Assembly (NCBI RefSeq): GCF_010671925.1
Contig: NZ_JAAHIH010000001.1
Location: 1,059,053 to 1,123,052, forward strand
Direction of reading: 5' to 3'
DNA from: Moorena sp. SIOASIH
Lineage (GTDB): Bacteria > Cyanobacteriota > Cyanobacteriia > Cyanobacteriales > Coleofasciculaceae
Length of the DNA: 64,000 nt
Shown: piece after piece, positions 1 through 7,889 of the stretch
How the letters are laid out: the number at the start of each line of letters is the position of its first letter
Numbering within the stretch: the stretch's first letter is position 1
Made by a program: the position numbers and the translations under genes
Notes under the pieces: generated by a model
What the model was told of the DNA's origin: nothing
The model's input: the letters and a program-made list of their open reading frames with translations, nothing else
Databases searched by the model: none

Positions 1-342
1 TCGAGGACTCGGGGCTTCCTGGCGGCGGAGTTGACGGGCTAATTCAAAGCTGATTAGTGTTCCGAGACTGTGACCAAAAAAGGCAAAGGGGATATCTAGA
101 TAGGGCAGTAAACTTGGTGTTAGGGTTTCAATCATAGGCAATATACCAGTAACCAGGGGTTCCCGCAGTCGCTTGCCCCGTCCAGGCAGTTCCACTGGGC
201 AGACTTCGATATGGGGTGCCAATGGGTCTGGCCAAGTGCGAAAGCTTGAAGCAGCACCACCCGCATAAGGAAAGCAAAATAGGCGCAGGCGGGCTTTAGG
301 ATTTGGTTTTGGCCGAGTGATCCAAGAGTTGGTAGTAGTCAT
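1..342 (-). CDS. Type II thioesterase (TEII), 3' part cut by window edge
   Basis: The minus-strand frame opens at ATG 342 and runs off the left edge without a stop, so 114 N-terminal codons are visible. The translation begins MTTTNSWITRPKPNPK and carries the block RLFCFPYAGGAASSF, then VELPGRGKR, then FGHSLGT. The last is the GxSxG nucleophile elbow of alpha/beta hydrolases. This order is the signature of stand-alone external thioesterases (GrsT/RifR type) that remove wrong acyl groups from the carrier proteins of nonribosomal peptide or polyketide synthases. The catalytic Asp and His would lie outside the window. I infer that a biosynthetic cluster lies to the left. Heptad repeats lie just upstream of the start, as for many genes here. 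Confidence 0.85.
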   Translation of the reverse strand, partial: MTTTNSWITRPKPNPKARLRLFCFPYAGGAASSFRTWPDPLAPHIEVCPVELPGRGKRLREPLVTGILPMIETLTPSLLPYLDIPFAFFGHSLGTLISFELARQLRRQEAPSPR

Positions 343-356
343 TGGTTATTTTGAAG

Positions 357-400
357 GGAACAGGGAGTAGGGAGTAGGGAGTAGGGAGTAGGGAGTAGTG
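357..400. repeat. Heptad tandem repeat (GGGAGTA type)
   Basis: About six consecutive copies of a 7-bp unit (one GGGAACA, then GGGAGTA). It lies in the gap between the thioesterase start and the next gene. The rest of 401-560 is AT-rich, with no supported gene. Confidence 0.9.
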
Positions 401-560
401 AACGAAATTATCACAATTCCTACACGGATTGCTATCTTTGGAAAGTAATCAATAGACTTCGCGGTATTTGTCGGTAAATGGATCACTTTTGTAATACAAG
501 ATAATAGGCTTAGTTGTTATTTCACCAAGCCCATAAATAGTTTACAATAAAATCCGAGTT

Positions 561-724
561 ATAGCGTTTATCATAGCTATGAGGTACACTCTTGATTGGC
601 ACTTATTGCCTTAAAACCTTCTTACTTCTGCCTTCTGCCAGCCCCCCTTATTAAGGCATAGGGGGGATTCCTTCTGCCTTAAAAGGATAAGCAATGTCGC
701 TCATGACTATGATAATTGCTATAT
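561..724. repeat. Family A inverted-repeat element
   Basis: The left end reads ATAGCGTTTATCATAG then CTATGAGGTACAC. The right end, read on the minus strand, is TATAGCAATTATCATAG followed by TCATGAG. The ends are therefore imperfect terminal inverted repeats around a C/T-rich interior that contains a CCCCCCTTATTAAGG palindrome. The same ends recur near 5211-5352, 18510-18708, 31668-31797 and 53912-54057. No coding capacity. Confidence 0.6.
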
Positions 725-817
725 ATTAATATCATGTTCGGATAATTAGTGATAAAAAACCTTCTCCCTTGAAACCTTACTCCTTTCTTCTGCCCTCTGC
801 CTTCTGTTCAGAAAACC

Positions 818-2392
818 CTATTTAATACCAGTAAAACTTATTATCACCCGATTCAAATCGGATATTGAAGGCAGATTACTATCAGTTATTGATGGCATTG
901 GCGACCTATTGATGTCAACAATCTCACCTGTATAGTAGTAAGGTTTAATATTATCTTTTTCTTTGCCTTTCTTGCGAGCAAAGTATAGTTTAACTTGTTC
1001 TCCTTGGTTTGCCTGAGAAGTAATATAGCCAACTAGGGCGTGTTCATGGGAGTGAAATCCATTTTTCCAGTGGTATTGTTTAGGTAATTGCTTTTCTAAG
1101 GTCGGCCAAGTCAGTAAGTTCCATACTCCATGATTAGTATGATCTACCATATTTTTAAACCACCAATTAACAGTTGATTTTAAATATTTGTCAACGTAGG
1201 ATGAGTCTTCCAAGCTAAGTGTTCCTGCCATTTGATCTAATTCAGCATAGACCCACCATTTTTTGTCAAGGTCACGAACACCCTTATCATTCTCATCAAA
1301 ACTAATACCTCTACCCCAAAGCCCTGATTCTACATCATAAGCTTCCTCTAGCATACGAGATGCACCTATTTGGGCAAAGTCAATAAATCTTTGATTATTG
1401 AAAAGTTTACCAGTTAAGTAAATCATCCAAAAGGCTTTCATCGAATGACCATAATCTGTAGGCAGTTTTCCCTCTCCTATTTTTCCCTCTCCTATATTGT
1501 TAATCTCCATCCAGAATGTATTATATTCAGGGCTATAAAATTCGTTGATTATACTCCTTGATAAATTCAACAAATCTTGTTTCCATTCTGATTGATAAGG
1601 TTCTGGTAAGATTGGCGCGAGAATAAGCATGTAGGTATAGATCTGATCCAATTGGGACAGCAAATGTTTTTTCTGTTTAAGCCAATTGTTAGTAACATTT
1701 TCATTCTTAACTTGCTTGGGAACCCACATCATCATCTCTAGTTTTGGATCATAATAAGTCTCAAAGATAAAGTCCTTTAGTTGAATAATTTCTGGTAATA
1801 GTTCTTGATCTTGAGTTAGATAGTAATAAAAAGCCATTCCCTGTAAAGCATAGGCTAGTTCCTGACTAGTACGCTTTAAAACAGAAGGATTAGATTGGCG
1901 ACTTTCTCTTTTCAAGTAACTAAATGCACCACCATTTTCTCGATCAAATCCATAGTTACGAATCCAATCTATTCCAGCTTTTGCTAAACTAAGAAACTTT
2001 GGGTTTCCACTTAAATGATAGGCGACGCAGTATGTGTAAACTTGACGAGACTGAGAGACAATATAGTTTTTATCTAAGTTGTTGGTAACATAACTATAAT
2101 TGTCTCCTAATTTAGTAAAAGCTGAACAAGGTTTAGATGGATTGACTAGATCACCATTGTCGCAGCGAAAACTAGGAAAATTACCCACAGGTTTACCGTA
2201 AGCAGTTTCCATCAACCACCAAGGATTGAGGTCTTCTTCTAGATGCTGTAACCATTGTTGACCCATCGTTATTTCTGTAGTTTGTTGTGCTAAGTTGGGT
2301 TTAAATACAGTATAAAAGCAACCAATTATCAAGATGGTTATGCTACTAATTATACTAAATAAAAATTTGTTTTTACAAAAAGTTTTAATCAT
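818..2392 (-). CDS. AGE-family (cellobiose/N-acylglucosamine 2-epimerase-like) exported protein, copy 1
   Basis: 524 residues. It starts with a basic stretch and a hydrophobic segment (about residues 10-32), so it is probably exported or membrane-anchored. The body looks like an alpha6/alpha6 barrel of the N-acylglucosamine 2-epimerase/cellobiose 2-epimerase family. RQVYTYCVAYHLSGNP and FDRENGGAF resemble the family's N-terminal helices. TDYGHSMKAFWM matches the YGHxxExxW region with its catalytic His. WWVYAELDQMAG matches the WWxxAE block, and FHSHEHALVGY near the C-terminus supplies a second His. The substrate is unknown. The next gene upstream on the strand (2427-3932) is a paralog 34 bp away, so the two are probably co-transcribed with this one downstream. 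Family assignment is by motif only. Confidence 0.7.
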   Translation of the reverse strand: MIKTFCKNKFLFSIISSITILIIGCFYTVFKPNLAQQTTEITMGQQWLQHLEEDLNPWWLMETAYGKPVGNFPSFRCDNGDLVNPSKPCSAFTKLGDNYSYVTNNLDKNYIVSQSRQVYTYCVAYHLSGNPKFLSLAKAGIDWIRNYGFDRENGGAFSYLKRESRQSNPSVLKRTSQELAYALQGMAFYYYLTQDQELLPEIIQLKDFIFETYYDPKLEMMMWVPKQVKNENVTNNWLKQKKHLLSQLDQIYTYMLILAPILPEPYQSEWKQDLLNLSRSIINEFYSPEYNTFWMEINNIGEGKIGEGKLPTDYGHSMKAFWMIYLTGKLFNNQRFIDFAQIGASRMLEEAYDVESGLWGRGISFDENDKGVRDLDKKWWVYAELDQMAGTLSLEDSSYVDKYLKSTVNWWFKNMVDHTNHGVWNLLTWPTLEKQLPKQYHWKNGFHSHEHALVGYITSQANQGEQVKLYFARKKGKEKDNIKPYYYTGEIVDINRSPMPSITDSNLPSISDLNRVIISFTGIK

Positions 2393-2426
2393 TTTATTTA
2401 TTCTAGTAAATTTCTGTAAAAGTAAC

Positions 2427-3932
2427 TTATATTTTATTCATTTCAGGGATTGATTGTAGCGGTTTTTTATTAATTTTTTCAATCTTTACTGTATTATAGT
2501 AAGGTCTAATTCCTTTGTTTTCTTTTCCTTCCTTACGGGCAAAGTATAGTTTAACTTTTTCTCCTTGAGTTGCTTGAGTAGTAATATAGCCCACTAAAGC
2601 ATGTTCGTAACTGTGAAAACCATTTTTCCATTTCGATTGTTTAAAACCTTTCGTTTCTAATGTTGGCCAAATTACTTTATTCCAGATTCCATGATTAGTA
2701 TGATCTACCATATTCTTAAACCACCAATTAACTGTTGATTTTAAATATTTGTCAACGTAGGATGAGTCTTCCAAGCTAAGTGTTCCTGCTACTTGATCCA
2801 ATTCAGCATAGATCCACCAACTTTTATTAAGGTCTTGAATTAATTTTTTATTTTTATCAGCATACAATCGTGAATACCATGTTCCTGATTCAGAATCATA
2901 GGCTTCTTTGAATAACTTATCAGCACTAGTTCTCGCAAAAGTAACAAATCTGTCATTGTTAACTAATTTACCAGTTAGGTAGATCATCCACAAAGTTTTT
3001 ATTGAATGTCCATAATCAGTTTTGCCAGTTAATATTTTTTTATCTTCTGGATTGTCAATATAATACCAAAAAGTATTATATTCAGGACTGTAAAACTGGT
3101 TCATTAAGATACGCGAGATGTGAACCAAATCTTTTTTCCACTGCGACTGGTAAGGTTCAGGTAATATCGGTGCGAGAAGCATTAGATAGGTGTTCATTTG
3201 ATCTAATTGATATACTATTCCTTTCCTTTGTTTTGTGGATTCCTGGTTTTGAGGGTTTTTAGGGAATTGAAGTATTATGTCTTGTTCTGAATCATAGTAA
3301 TTTTTAAAGATAAAGTCTTTTAATTTAATGATATCTGGCAATACTTCTTCATCTTGAGTTAGATAGTAATAAAAAGCCATACCCTGTAAAGCATAGGCTA
3401 TTTCTTGACTATTACGCTCTGAAGCAGAAGAAAGAGAAGTAAGATTCTCTTCAGATAAGACAGTAAATACCCCTCCATTTTCTCGATCAAATCCATAGTT
3501 GCGAATCCAATCTAATCCGGATTTAGCCAAATTTAAAAATTCAGGATTTCCAGTCAAGTGATAAGCTACTCCGTAGGTGTATACTTGACGAGATTGAGCA
3601 ACTATGTACTTTTTATTAAAGAAATTTTTAATCCATTTTTTTTCATCTTCTAAATCCTTAAACGTTGGGCATGGTTGAGACAAATCAAGTAGCTCTCCAT
3701 TATCACATCGCAAGCTAGGAAAATTACCTACAGGTTTACCAAAAGCACTTTCCATTAACCACCAAGGATTGAGGTCTTCTTCTAGATGCTGTAACCATCT
3801 TTCACCGGTTAGGGTTTGTAATTTTGGTTCCAGTAATATAGGTTGGCTAATGGTTGGTGACAAGCCAACTATCAAGGTAATTACTAAAGTAGTAATAAGT
3901 ACATATAAATAAAATCGATATTTTTTCATCAT
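2427..3932 (-). CDS. AGE-family (cellobiose/N-acylglucosamine 2-epimerase-like) exported protein, copy 2
   Basis: 501 residues, with an N-terminal hydrophobic segment (about residues 8-25) that could be a signal peptide or anchor. It aligns along its length with the 818-2392 product: LQHLEEDLNPWWLME, RQVYTYGVAYHLTGNP, TDYGHSIKTLWM, WWIYAELDQVAG and FHSYEHALVGY are shared blocks. The start is the ATG at 3932, with AGATGATG just before it. Divergence between the copies is uneven. A stretch around 2695-2800 is almost identical in DNA to 1134-1240, including third codon positions, which points to local gene conversion. The role is unknown; sugar epimerisation or polysaccharide processing outside the cytoplasm is an inference from the family. 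Confidence 0.7.
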   Translation of the reverse strand: MMKKYRFYLYVLITTLVITLIVGLSPTISQPILLEPKLQTLTGERWLQHLEEDLNPWWLMESAFGKPVGNFPSLRCDNGELLDLSQPCPTFKDLEDEKKWIKNFFNKKYIVAQSRQVYTYGVAYHLTGNPEFLNLAKSGLDWIRNYGFDRENGGVFTVLSEENLTSLSSASERNSQEIAYALQGMAFYYYLTQDEEVLPDIIKLKDFIFKNYYDSEQDIILQFPKNPQNQESTKQRKGIVYQLDQMNTYLMLLAPILPEPYQSQWKKDLVHISRILMNQFYSPEYNTFWYYIDNPEDKKILTGKTDYGHSIKTLWMIYLTGKLVNNDRFVTFARTSADKLFKEAYDSESGTWYSRLYADKNKKLIQDLNKSWWIYAELDQVAGTLSLEDSSYVDKYLKSTVNWWFKNMVDHTNHGIWNKVIWPTLETKGFKQSKWKNGFHSYEHALVGYITTQATQGEKVKLYFARKEGKENKGIRPYYNTVKIEKINKKPLQSIPEMNKI

Positions 3933-4259
3933 CTGTAAATAAATGGTTTTAGCAATTTGAGTAACTCAGAACTTCATTAATTTTCTTTTATTTCCGTCAT
4001 TGCTCATAAATCTTAATCAGCTATCTGATCGGATTCAATGGCAAAAATTAGCAGAGCATTTTTATTGAGTTTTGTAATCAAAATACTATTAGGTTTGCAC
4101 TCAAAATAATTTGACTATTGGCTCTTGCCTTCCCCTCCTGGGAGGGGTTAGGGGTGGGTTCCTCTTACCTGTTCCCTACTCCCTGCTCCCTGCTCGCTGT
4201 TCCCTAAAATCGAGGAATTGTGTACCTTATAGCTATGAGAATTGCTATATCTTTGAGTA
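3933..4259. repeat. Intergenic region with heptads and half of a family A element
   Basis: No gene seen. 4129-4160 is a CCCCTCC/GGAGGGG palindrome followed by GGTTAGGGGTGGG. 4161-4206 holds CCCTGCT/CCCTACT heptads. 4207-4250 ends with TTGTGTACCTTATAGCTATGAGAATTGCTATAT, described in two parts: TTGTGTACCTTATAG and CTATGAGAATTGC. This is the right end of a family A element whose left end is not recognisable here. Confidence 0.6.
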
Positions 4260-5168
4260 TTATCTTTGAGTAAGTTTCCAAAATTTTCTAGCAAATCTTT
4301 TGCCAATAATCAAATAACTTTCCGTTGTAAAGTGAACCTGGTCTTGCAAAGCCAAGTCATCTGTAGTAATCATCTCAGTAGCTGGTAACTGGACTGTTTT
4401 CTGTTGCGCTTTAACCGTTTCCCAGTTGGAGAGCTTTTTTTTAAAAGTAGTGGTGCCAATTTGAGCAAAAACTACTGGTAACTCAGGTTTCCCTAAGTCT
4501 TGACGGAAATCTTTTACCAACGTAATAAATTTATCAGCCCACTGATTAGGGAAATATATTCGACTTGGATCGGCTTGAGGATTAAGGGCATCACTTTCTC
4601 CCTGAAAGAATAGTATACCTTTAATTTCTCCCATTGGTGAAGCCGCATAAGCTCGCTTTAAGCAAGAGCCATACAAAGTATCTTCACTTAGATCTTTTTG
4701 CCACTGTTGAATAGTAGTGTCCCATTTAGCACAGGGAATTAAACCAACAATCAGTTCAGGATCGTATTTGAGCAATTCAGTAGCAAAGGCCATCCCTGGA
4801 CCGACTCCAGCTGACTTATCTTCTGAGACCTGATCAACTTGTCCACTTGCTGAATCAATCGGTTCGGTGCCTAGAGCCCAGCGGTAATCGTTTCCAAAGA
4901 CAAAAACTCTGGGGTGGGTAACGGAACTAGCAGGTGTTAACGGACCACTTCCTGACATATTCGACTGTCCTGCCAAAATAAACAGGGACATCTTGCCTTG
5001 AAAATTGGCAGCAACCGGTTTGCTTTGATCATGCTTAATGGCGGAAGTTTTGAGGATACCGTAGCGTCTGAGCAACTGGTCTGCTTGAGCAGACTTTTGT
5101 AGTTTAATACCTAAAGTACAGATAACTAAACCGATAACTAGATAGGAAAGTCTGGACCAAACTTTCAT
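4260..5168 (-). CDS. SASA-domain carbohydrate esterase (sialate O-acetylesterase-like)
   Basis: 302 residues with an N-terminal signal or anchor segment (about residues 7-20). ILAGQSNMSGSG carries the nucleophile Ser69 in the GQSNM motif of the SASA domain (DUF303, carbohydrate esterase family 6 type). GILFFQGESDA is the second conserved block. DQVHFTTESY near residue 279 supplies the catalytic His. Such enzymes remove acetyl groups from sugars or polysaccharides in the periplasm or outside the cell. The neighbours, two exported epimerase-like proteins on the same strand, suggest a small carbohydrate-processing group. The gap of over 300 bp filled with repeats argues against a simple operon. 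Length is normal for the family. Confidence 0.8.
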   Translation of the reverse strand: MKVWSRLSYLVIGLVICTLGIKLQKSAQADQLLRRYGILKTSAIKHDQSKPVAANFQGKMSLFILAGQSNMSGSGPLTPASSVTHPRVFVFGNDYRWALGTEPIDSASGQVDQVSEDKSAGVGPGMAFATELLKYDPELIVGLIPCAKWDTTIQQWQKDLSEDTLYGSCLKRAYAASPMGEIKGILFFQGESDALNPQADPSRIYFPNQWADKFITLVKDFRQDLGKPELPVVFAQIGTTTFKKKLSNWETVKAQQKTVQLPATEMITTDDLALQDQVHFTTESYLIIGKRFARKFWKLTQR

Positions 5169-5210
5169 GATATTGCCTTTTTAGTTGATATTTTCAATAG
5201 TTAGGATTTT

Positions 5211-5352
5211 AACGGTTATCATAGTAATAATGTCCTCAGTATTTTTGACTAATTCTGACTTTCCTACTCTCTACTCCCTGCTCCCAGGAGGGGAAGGCAA
5301 GAGCCAATAGTCAAACAACTATGTGTACCTCATTAGTCCTAAAAACGCTATA
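5211..5352. repeat. Family A inverted-repeat element
   Basis: The left end is AACGGTTATCATAG. The right end, read on the minus strand, is ATATAGCGTTTTTAG followed by AATGAGGTACACA. The interior holds CCCTGCT-type repeats and the CTCCCAGGAGGGG palindrome also found at 4129-4160. It lies directly upstream of the esterase gene, so it could affect that gene's promoter. Confidence 0.6.
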
Positions 5353-5536
5353 TGTTAGTTAAAAGCAAATTTAATTCAAGGAATTACTAGTAAAAAAAAA
5401 CTCTCATATCTTTATGAGAGTAAAACGCTGAAATATAGCTGATTATTTTTATAATAACAGTTGTCATGTTGACACAACAACTTAGAAATAATGCTACAGG
5501 GATTCTAAATGAATTGTGATAATTTTTGATACCATA

Positions 5537-5627
5537 TTCCCTGCTCCCTGCTCCCTGCTCCCTGCTCCCTGCTCCCTGCTCCCTGCTCCCTGTTCCCTGT
5601 TCCCTGTTCCCTGTTCCCTGTTCCCTA
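5537..5627. repeat. Heptad tandem repeat (CCCTGCT then CCCTGTT)
   Basis: About thirteen tandem 7-mers: a run of CCCTGCT that switches to CCCTGTT. It ends only 7 bp past the stop codon of the minus-strand PhoX-like gene, so it fills that gene's 3' flank. Open frames across it (tandem REQGAG or LLPAPCS peptides) are repeat artefacts. Confidence 0.95.
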
Positions 5628-5633
5628 CAAACT

Positions 5634-6980
5634 CTAAACCCAAGGGCCCTGAATTGCAAATGTGATACCAGGCTCTTGAATGTTTACGAACATGATCCGA
5701 CCATTGGGTGAGAAGCAAGCACCAGCAAACTCACTGCTGTTGAGGGCATTCCGTGCCAACTGGTAAAGCTCACCTTTAGGATTGACCCCAACTAGGAATT
5801 GGTCACCACCACCATCTTCACAGAGGATTAGATCTCCAGAAGGACTAATGGTCACATTATCTGGGTGTTCTAGTAAGCTGCGGTCATGGGACTCAATAAA
5901 CAGTTCAATGGTGCCACCCTCTTGGGGATTGCTACCAGGAACATAGCGCCAGACTTGACCAGCTCCATTGGCCCATCCAGTCTCTGCATTTAAAGAACCA
6001 CCACTAGTACAGGTAAAGTAAACCTCATTATTACCGTACCATGCCCCTTCTCCCCTGGTAAATTGGGTTGCTCCCTTACCAAAACCTTCAACCCGGACAG
6101 TATCTTCTTCCGGGTCTACATCCTCAATCCGAACCCATTCTACTGCCATGGGTTTACCGACAGGGAAGTTCTCAACCGTGATTTTCTGAAATGTTCCCTG
6201 GATCTTTAATGCCTCCAGTACACCCCCTGCTTTTAAGTTCCCTGGTTGCTTGGGAATAAAGCGATAGAACAGACCATCCATCCTGTCTTCAGTCTGATAA
6301 ACAATCCCAGTTTTGGGATCTACTGCAACCGCTTCATGGTTAAAACGACCCATTGCCACTAGAGGCTCAGCTTGCACTACTTCACCGGTAATGGGCACTT
6401 CAAAGTTATAGCCGTGCTTCATCGAAACACTTCTGGGGTCATCTGCCGGATAAGTGGTAGGAGTAACGGTGCTTTCTTCACAAGTAATCCATGAACCCCA
6501 AGGGGTTGGTCCACCACTACAGTTTCGTTCAGTACCAGCCAGGGAAGTGTACTGTTTGACCAGTTGACCATTGGCTCCCACTACTAGTGTTGTGGTCCCT
6601 CCCAGACACATGGGGTCATACTTGATATACTCTACTGCTACCAATCCATGTTTATCCAGTTGATGGGGGCTAAGTTCATGATTGCGCACCAGGACAGTAT
6701 TGCCTCCCGGTGCAGGAAAAGCAGCCATGCCATCGGGTCTACCAGGCACCAAATTGCTATCACTCATGGTGTCACCTGTGCGGGATAAAATTTTATAGCT
6801 AAATCCGGCTGGCAGGTCTAATAATTGGTTAGGGTCTGGCTGAAGTGACCCGAAGCCTTTACCTCGAAATGCTTTACCAAGAGCCTTCTTGGCAAAAACC
6901 TCTTTCAACGGGGATGCCAGAATGGCACCGGCGGTGCTAGCACTGGCTAAGGCAAAGAAGTGACGTCTTGATAAAGTCAT
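5634..6980 (-). CDS. PhoX/DUF839-family protein with Tat-type signal
   Basis: 448 residues from the ATG at 6980. The frame stays open further upstream, but that extension overlaps the pentapeptide gene. The start at 6980 puts SRRHFFALASA at the N-terminus, a twin-arginine-like export signal followed by a hydrophobic stretch. The body has RNHELSPHQ, WGSWITCEES and YRFIPKQPGN-type segments typical of the DUF839/PhoX family. These are calcium- and iron-dependent alkaline phosphatases or related beta-propeller proteins that work in the periplasm. The gap to the upstream pentapeptide gene is 25 bp on the same strand, so a two-gene transcript is likely. Whether it is a true phosphatase cannot be settled by eye, since cyanobacteria hold many DUF839 proteins of unknown activity. 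Confidence 0.8.
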   Translation of the reverse strand: MTLSRRHFFALASASTAGAILASPLKEVFAKKALGKAFRGKGFGSLQPDPNQLLDLPAGFSYKILSRTGDTMSDSNLVPGRPDGMAAFPAPGGNTVLVRNHELSPHQLDKHGLVAVEYIKYDPMCLGGTTTLVVGANGQLVKQYTSLAGTERNCSGGPTPWGSWITCEESTVTPTTYPADDPRSVSMKHGYNFEVPITGEVVQAEPLVAMGRFNHEAVAVDPKTGIVYQTEDRMDGLFYRFIPKQPGNLKAGGVLEALKIQGTFQKITVENFPVGKPMAVEWVRIEDVDPEEDTVRVEGFGKGATQFTRGEGAWYGNNEVYFTCTSGGSLNAETGWANGAGQVWRYVPGSNPQEGGTIELFIESHDRSLLEHPDNVTISPSGDLILCEDGGGDQFLVGVNPKGELYQLARNALNSSEFAGACFSPNGRIMFVNIQEPGITFAIQGPWV

Positions 6981-7005
6981 TGGTGAATAACGGATAGGTG
7001 TTTGA

Positions 7006-7545
7006 TCACTCAGACAGATCTGCTCTGTGGCCATCAGGATAAATCGTGGAACTATCCAAGTAGGCATCACAAAGATCGACGTTCTCGGCTCGAAATAAGT
7101 TGCAACCCCTCAACTGAGCCTTAGTAAGGATAGCTCTTTTCAGGTTAGCATTACTCAAATTGGCATGGCTGAGATTGGCATGGCTAAGGTCAGTGTCCCT
7201 CAAGTCTGCTGCTTGGAGATTGGCACCAGCTAGATTTGCGCCCTGTAAATTGGCACGACGTAGATTTGCTCTGAACAGATTGGCATTCTGAAGATCCGCC
7301 CCAGAGAGATCAGTCTGGTAGAGCTGGGCATCACTTAACTGAACTGCTTGAAGTTGAGCTTGCTGCAACTTGGCTTGACTTAGATTAGAGTAAGGCAGGT
7401 AAGTCTTGTTAAGATTGCTGCTGCTCAGGTCAATTGCTTGTATATCTGCTTCAAACAGGTCAGCTTCACTGATATCTAGTCCACTAAAGTCTCGTCTACC
7501 CCTAGCGTATTGTTCAAGTAACTCGGCTCCACCAATCTTTTTCAT
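7006..7545 (-). CDS. Pentapeptide-repeat protein
   Basis: 179 residues. From about residue 20 to 165 the sequence is an almost unbroken A(D/N)LxX pentapeptide series, for example ADLQNANLFRANLRRANL. Such a series folds as a right-handed quadrilateral beta-helix. No signal peptide, kinase or enzymatic domain is attached. The function is unknown: some family members mimic DNA and protect gyrase, most cyanobacterial ones are uncharacterised. It is the first gene of a probable pair with the PhoX-like gene 25 bp downstream. Confidence 0.9.
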   Translation of the reverse strand: MKKIGGAELLEQYARGRRDFSGLDISEADLFEADIQAIDLSSSNLNKTYLPYSNLSQAKLQQAQLQAVQLSDAQLYQTDLSGADLQNANLFRANLRRANLQGANLAGANLQAADLRDTDLSHANLSHANLSNANLKRAILTKAQLRGCNLFRAENVDLCDAYLDSSTIYPDGHRADLSE

Positions 7546-7889
7546 TGCGCTACATTAATAGGTCAGCTTTTGCCGCCCAATACCAATTTATACAATAATG
7601 TCAATGCGTATTTATGCTTAATTATTTTATAAAGGTATAACTTTGTAGCGCCTTACACAGTTAATTATAATTCTTTTTTAATATTTGTGAACATTTGCTA
7701 CGTAAAAATAAAAATCTTTGACAACATAAGTTTTTTTTGTTATAATAGTCGGTTAAATCAAATTTAAAAATTATCGGTATCGGTAGGGAACAGGGAACAG
7801 GGAACAGGGAACAGGGAAGACAGAAGAGGGAACAGGGCAAAAATCCTGTCAAGATATTAAGCAAAGCTTCCTCTTCTGTTGCAACTAAG
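7546..7889. repeat. Intergenic region between divergent genes, with heptads
   Basis: This gap separates divergently oriented genes, so both promoters should lie here. 7546-7780 is AT-rich, with no recognisable gene. 7785-7836 contains GGGAACA heptads and a degenerate continuation, ending about 50 bp before the SagB-like start. No consensus promoter stands out. Confidence 0.7.
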
